From Bacillota bacterium (lineage in GTDB: Bacteria; Bacillota; Clostridia; Lachnospirales; Cellulosilyticaceae), in assembly GCA_023412455.1 (NCBI GenBank), contig JAEYNQ010000250.1, positions 1 through 15,319 on the forward strand: 15,319 nt of DNA. The letters are read 5' to 3'. Below the pieces are notes generated by a model that was not told where the DNA came from, did no database searches, and was given only the letters and a program-made list of their open reading frames with translations. A program made the translations under genes and the position numbers. Every line of letters starts with the position of its first letter. Positions within the stretch are counted from its first letter, which is position 1. Shown here one piece after another: positions 13,008 through 15,319 of this stretch.

Positions 13008-15319
13008 ATGCGAATTTCCAATCAACATGCATGTATTTCTGTGCGAGACCTCATTGAATTTGTTCTCAAACAAGGCAATTTAGACAGTACCTTTGTAGGG
13101 TCTTCAAGAGCTGTCCTAGGCACCAAAGCTCACAAAAAAATCCAAAAAGAAATGGACCAGAACTACCTCAGTGAGGTGGCTCTGTCTTATACTTGTACCT
13201 ACGACAACCTGGAGTTTGTAGTAGAAGGACGAGCCGACGGGATTATTCATGCCCTAGACTTAGTGACTGTGGATGAGATTAAATCCACTACTACTCCTTT
13301 GGAATTTATCGATGAAGACTACAACCCTCTTCATTGGGCCCAAGCGACCTGCTATGCCTTTATGTATGCTACCAAGGAAAATTTATCTGAGATGGGCGTT
13401 CAACTCACCTACTATAACCTAGATACCAAGGAAATAAAGCGTTTTACAAGGCTCCTCTCTTACAAGGAGCTTAAGGCCTTCTTTACGGAACTGACAGATA
13501 AATATTTTTTATGGATTAAATACTATGTAGCTTGGTGTAGTTTGCGAGATACCTCCCTCAAGGAGCTTGTATTCCCTTTTACGAACTATCGGGCGGGGCA
13601 GCGCCAACTCGCTGTTAGTGTTTATAAGGCCATTACCACTTCTTCTACCTTATTTATTAATGCGCCTACAGGCATCGGCAAAACCATTTCTACCCTTTTC
13701 CCTAGTTTAAAGGCTATGGGTGAGGGGCAATGCTCCAAAATCTTTTATATTACAGCTAAAACCATTACCCGTACCATTGCTGAAGAAGCGCTAACTACCC
13801 TAAGGAGCCAGCCTTTACGTCTTAAATCCATCACCCTTACAGCTAAGGAAAAGCTTTGCTTTTGTGATACGGTGAATTGCACCCCTTCTCATTGCACCTA
13901 TGCGGAAGGCCACTTTGATAGGGTGAACGAAGCTATTTGGGATGCCCTTCATGAGGAGGATGCTTTCCCTCGTGCCACCATTGAATTCTATGCCAAAAAG
14001 CATCGCGTCTGTCCCTTTGAATTTTCCTTGGACCTTGCGTTGTGGATGGACGTTATTATCTGCGACTATAACTATATCTTTGACCCTACAGTGGCCTTAA
14101 AACGCTTCCTAGAGGCAAGTGATTATGTGCTGCTTATTGACGAGGCTCATAATTTAGTGGACCGTTCCCGTTCCATGTACACGGCTACCTTGTCCAAAAA
14201 AGAGCTCCTTAAAGTCAAAAGGCAACTCCCCAAAGGCTTTAATGCCCTTAATAAGGCCCTTAACAAATTAAACAGTGCGCTTCTTACTATTAAAAAGGAC
14301 TTCTTGGAGCAAAATATCGACTATATAAAAAAAGAAGCCCCTGATGAGCTCTATTATTTACTCCGTCAATTTACAAATTTGTGCGATAAGCAATTCCACA
14401 GTTCACCTCAGCTCACTGGTAACGAAGCTCTCCTTCAGCTTTATTTTGATGCCTTTTTCTTTATAAAGATCCTGGAGCTTTATGATGAGCACTACATTAC
14501 TTATGCCAGCAAGGAGATTGAGGATGTGCTCCTTACTCTGTTTTGTATGGACCCTTCTGCTGTTATAGGGGAAGTCATGGATAAGTTTAAGGCGGTTATT
14601 CTCTTTTCAGCCACCTTACTCCCCATTGACTACTACAAGGACCTTCTAGGTCAGTCAGAGGCTATGGCTATCCGCTTTGATTCTCCCTTTGACCCTCACA
14701 AAGTTCAGCGACTTATTGCAAAGGATATATCCACACGCTACCAGCATCGTGAGGCAAGTTATTCACAAATTGCTCACTATCTTAAGCAAATTGTTGATAA
14801 ACAGGTGGGAAACTACTTTATTTTCTTCCCTTCCTATAAATATCTTCTGGAGGTCTATGACACCTGCTCCATGTTATTTGAAGGAAATTATGAACTCCAT
14901 AAACAATCCTCCGATATGGACGAGCTACAAAGAGAGGCCTTTCTAAACCTCTTTAAGGAAAAGCCTACTTCTACCCATATTGGCTTTTGTGTACTAGGTG
15001 GCATCTATTCTGAGGGCATTGACCTAAAATACGATCGCCTTGTAGGTGTCATTATTGTAGGCGTTGGACTCCCACAAATCTGCCTTGAAAGGTCCCTGAT
15101 TGAAGACTACTTCAATGCCCTAGGCAAGAGTGGCTATCATTATGCCTACACCTACCCTGGACTGAATAAGGTGCTCCAAGCAGCAGGCCGTCTCATTCGA
15201 ACAGAGGAAGACAGTGGCACACTCCTCCTCATTGACGACCGCTTCACTACCTCCTTCTACAGAAACCTCTTCCCTCCCGAATGGCACCCCTATCATATCG
15301 TAGATCAACGTACACTACC
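13008..15319 (+). CDS. DinG/XPD-type DNA helicase with N-terminal PD-(D/E)XK nuclease domain, C-terminus cut off
   Basis: The frame is open from ATG 13008 (GGTGA at 12998-13002) to the window edge, giving 770 residues with no stop, so the end is missing. Residues about 1-170 carry a RecB-like nuclease: GTKAH (38-42), D77 in GRADG, E90-x-K92 in DEIK, and Q112-x3-Y116. Residues about 190 on form a superfamily 2 helicase: YRAGQRQ (194-200), Walker A APTGIGKT (219-226), likely iron-sulfur cysteines C284, C291, C296 and C335 (plus C286), DEAH (378-381), FSAT (533-536), GGIYSEGIDL in the second lobe and QAAGRLIR (724-731). This set matches COG1199 helicases, which unwind DNA 5' to 3' in repair. Clostridial members of about 780 residues with this fusion are known, so little is missing. 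It is divergent from spoIIR and no linked partner is visible. Confidence 0.9.
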   Translation, partial: MRISNQHACISVRDLIEFVLKQGNLDSTFVGSSRAVLGTKAHKKIQKEMDQNYLSEVALSYTCTYDNLEFVVEGRADGIIHALDLVTVDEIKSTTTPLEFIDEDYNPLHWAQATCYAFMYATKENLSEMGVQLTYYNLDTKEIKRFTRLLSYKELKAFFTELTDKYFLWIKYYVAWCSLRDTSLKELVFPFTNYRAGQRQLAVSVYKAITTSSTLFINAPTGIGKTISTLFPSLKAMGEGQCSKIFYITAKTITRTIAEEALTTLRSQPLRLKSITLTAKEKLCFCDTVNCTPSHCTYAEGHFDRVNEAIWDALHEEDAFPRATIEFYAKKHRVCPFEFSLDLALWMDVIICDYNYIFDPTVALKRFLEASDYVLLIDEAHNLVDRSRSMYTATLSKKELLKVKRQLPKGFNALNKALNKLNSALLTIKKDFLEQNIDYIKKEAPDELYYLLRQFTNLCDKQFHSSPQLTGNEALLQLYFDAFFFIKILELYDEHYITYASKEIEDVLLTLFCMDPSAVIGEVMDKFKAVILFSATLLPIDYYKDLLGQSEAMAIRFDSPFDPHKVQRLIAKDISTRYQHREASYSQIAHYLKQIVDKQVGNYFIFFPSYKYLLEVYDTCSMLFEGNYELHKQSSDMDELQREAFLNLFKEKPTSTHIGFCVLGGIYSEGIDLKYDRLVGVIIVGVGLPQICLERSLIEDYFNALGKSGYHYAYTYPGLNKVLQAAGRLIRTEEDSGTLLLIDDRFTTSFYRNLFPPEWHPYHIVDQRTL

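Noticed and set aside
13008..15319. CRISPR-associated DinG (type IV) helicase
   Set aside because: No cas genes or repeats are nearby, and the RecB-like nuclease fusion with DinG-like motifs fits the chromosomal clostridial family better.

Overview
The window reads as a low-GC, endospore-forming Firmicute with a cell-surface layer. Strong AAGGAGG-type ribosome sites, spoIIR, SLH and stalk (copper amine oxidase N-terminal-like) surface domains and several exported beta-rich proteins point to the class Clostridia. A relative of Cellulosilyticum/Lachnospirales is my best guess, but that is inference from gene style, not from a marker gene. No rRNA, tRNA, CRISPR array, insertion sequence or prophage is visible.

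Layout. 39-2216 (minus) encodes a 725-residue secreted protein with four beta-rich modules and a C-terminal stalk domain, driven by a consensus promoter through a leader of about 160 nt that carries a stem-loop. A 458-bp divergent intergenic region follows. On the plus strand come two paralogous exported polysaccharide-deacetylase-like proteins (2675-3877, 3918-5759); the second has an extra N-terminal domain. A small coiled-coil protein built on a 21-bp tandem repeat (5827-6159) follows, closed by a bidirectional terminator.

From 6212 to 12875 everything is on the minus strand. Read in transcription order it is spoIIR, ddl, a DUF1934/YwiB-like gene, galU, then a tightly coupled pair of exported proteins: a 580-residue beta-repeat protein and a 496-residue SLH protein. 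Hairpin terminators after ddl and after galU split this into separate units: ddl, DUF1934-galU, and the exported pair. From 13008 to the right edge (plus, cut off) lies a DinG/XPD-type DNA helicase with an N-terminal RecB-type PD-(D/E)XK nuclease domain.

How the genes fit together. Most of the window concerns the cell envelope: a peptidoglycan precursor (Ddl), UDP-glucose (GalU), glycan de-N-acylation (the NodB-like pair) and surface proteins (SLH, stalk). spoIIR links to sporulation signalling, and the helicase-nuclease is a separate DNA-metabolism gene. The least described parts are the exported beta-repeat/SLH pair, the N-terminal domain of the 613-residue deacetylase and the repeat-bearing coiled-coil gene.
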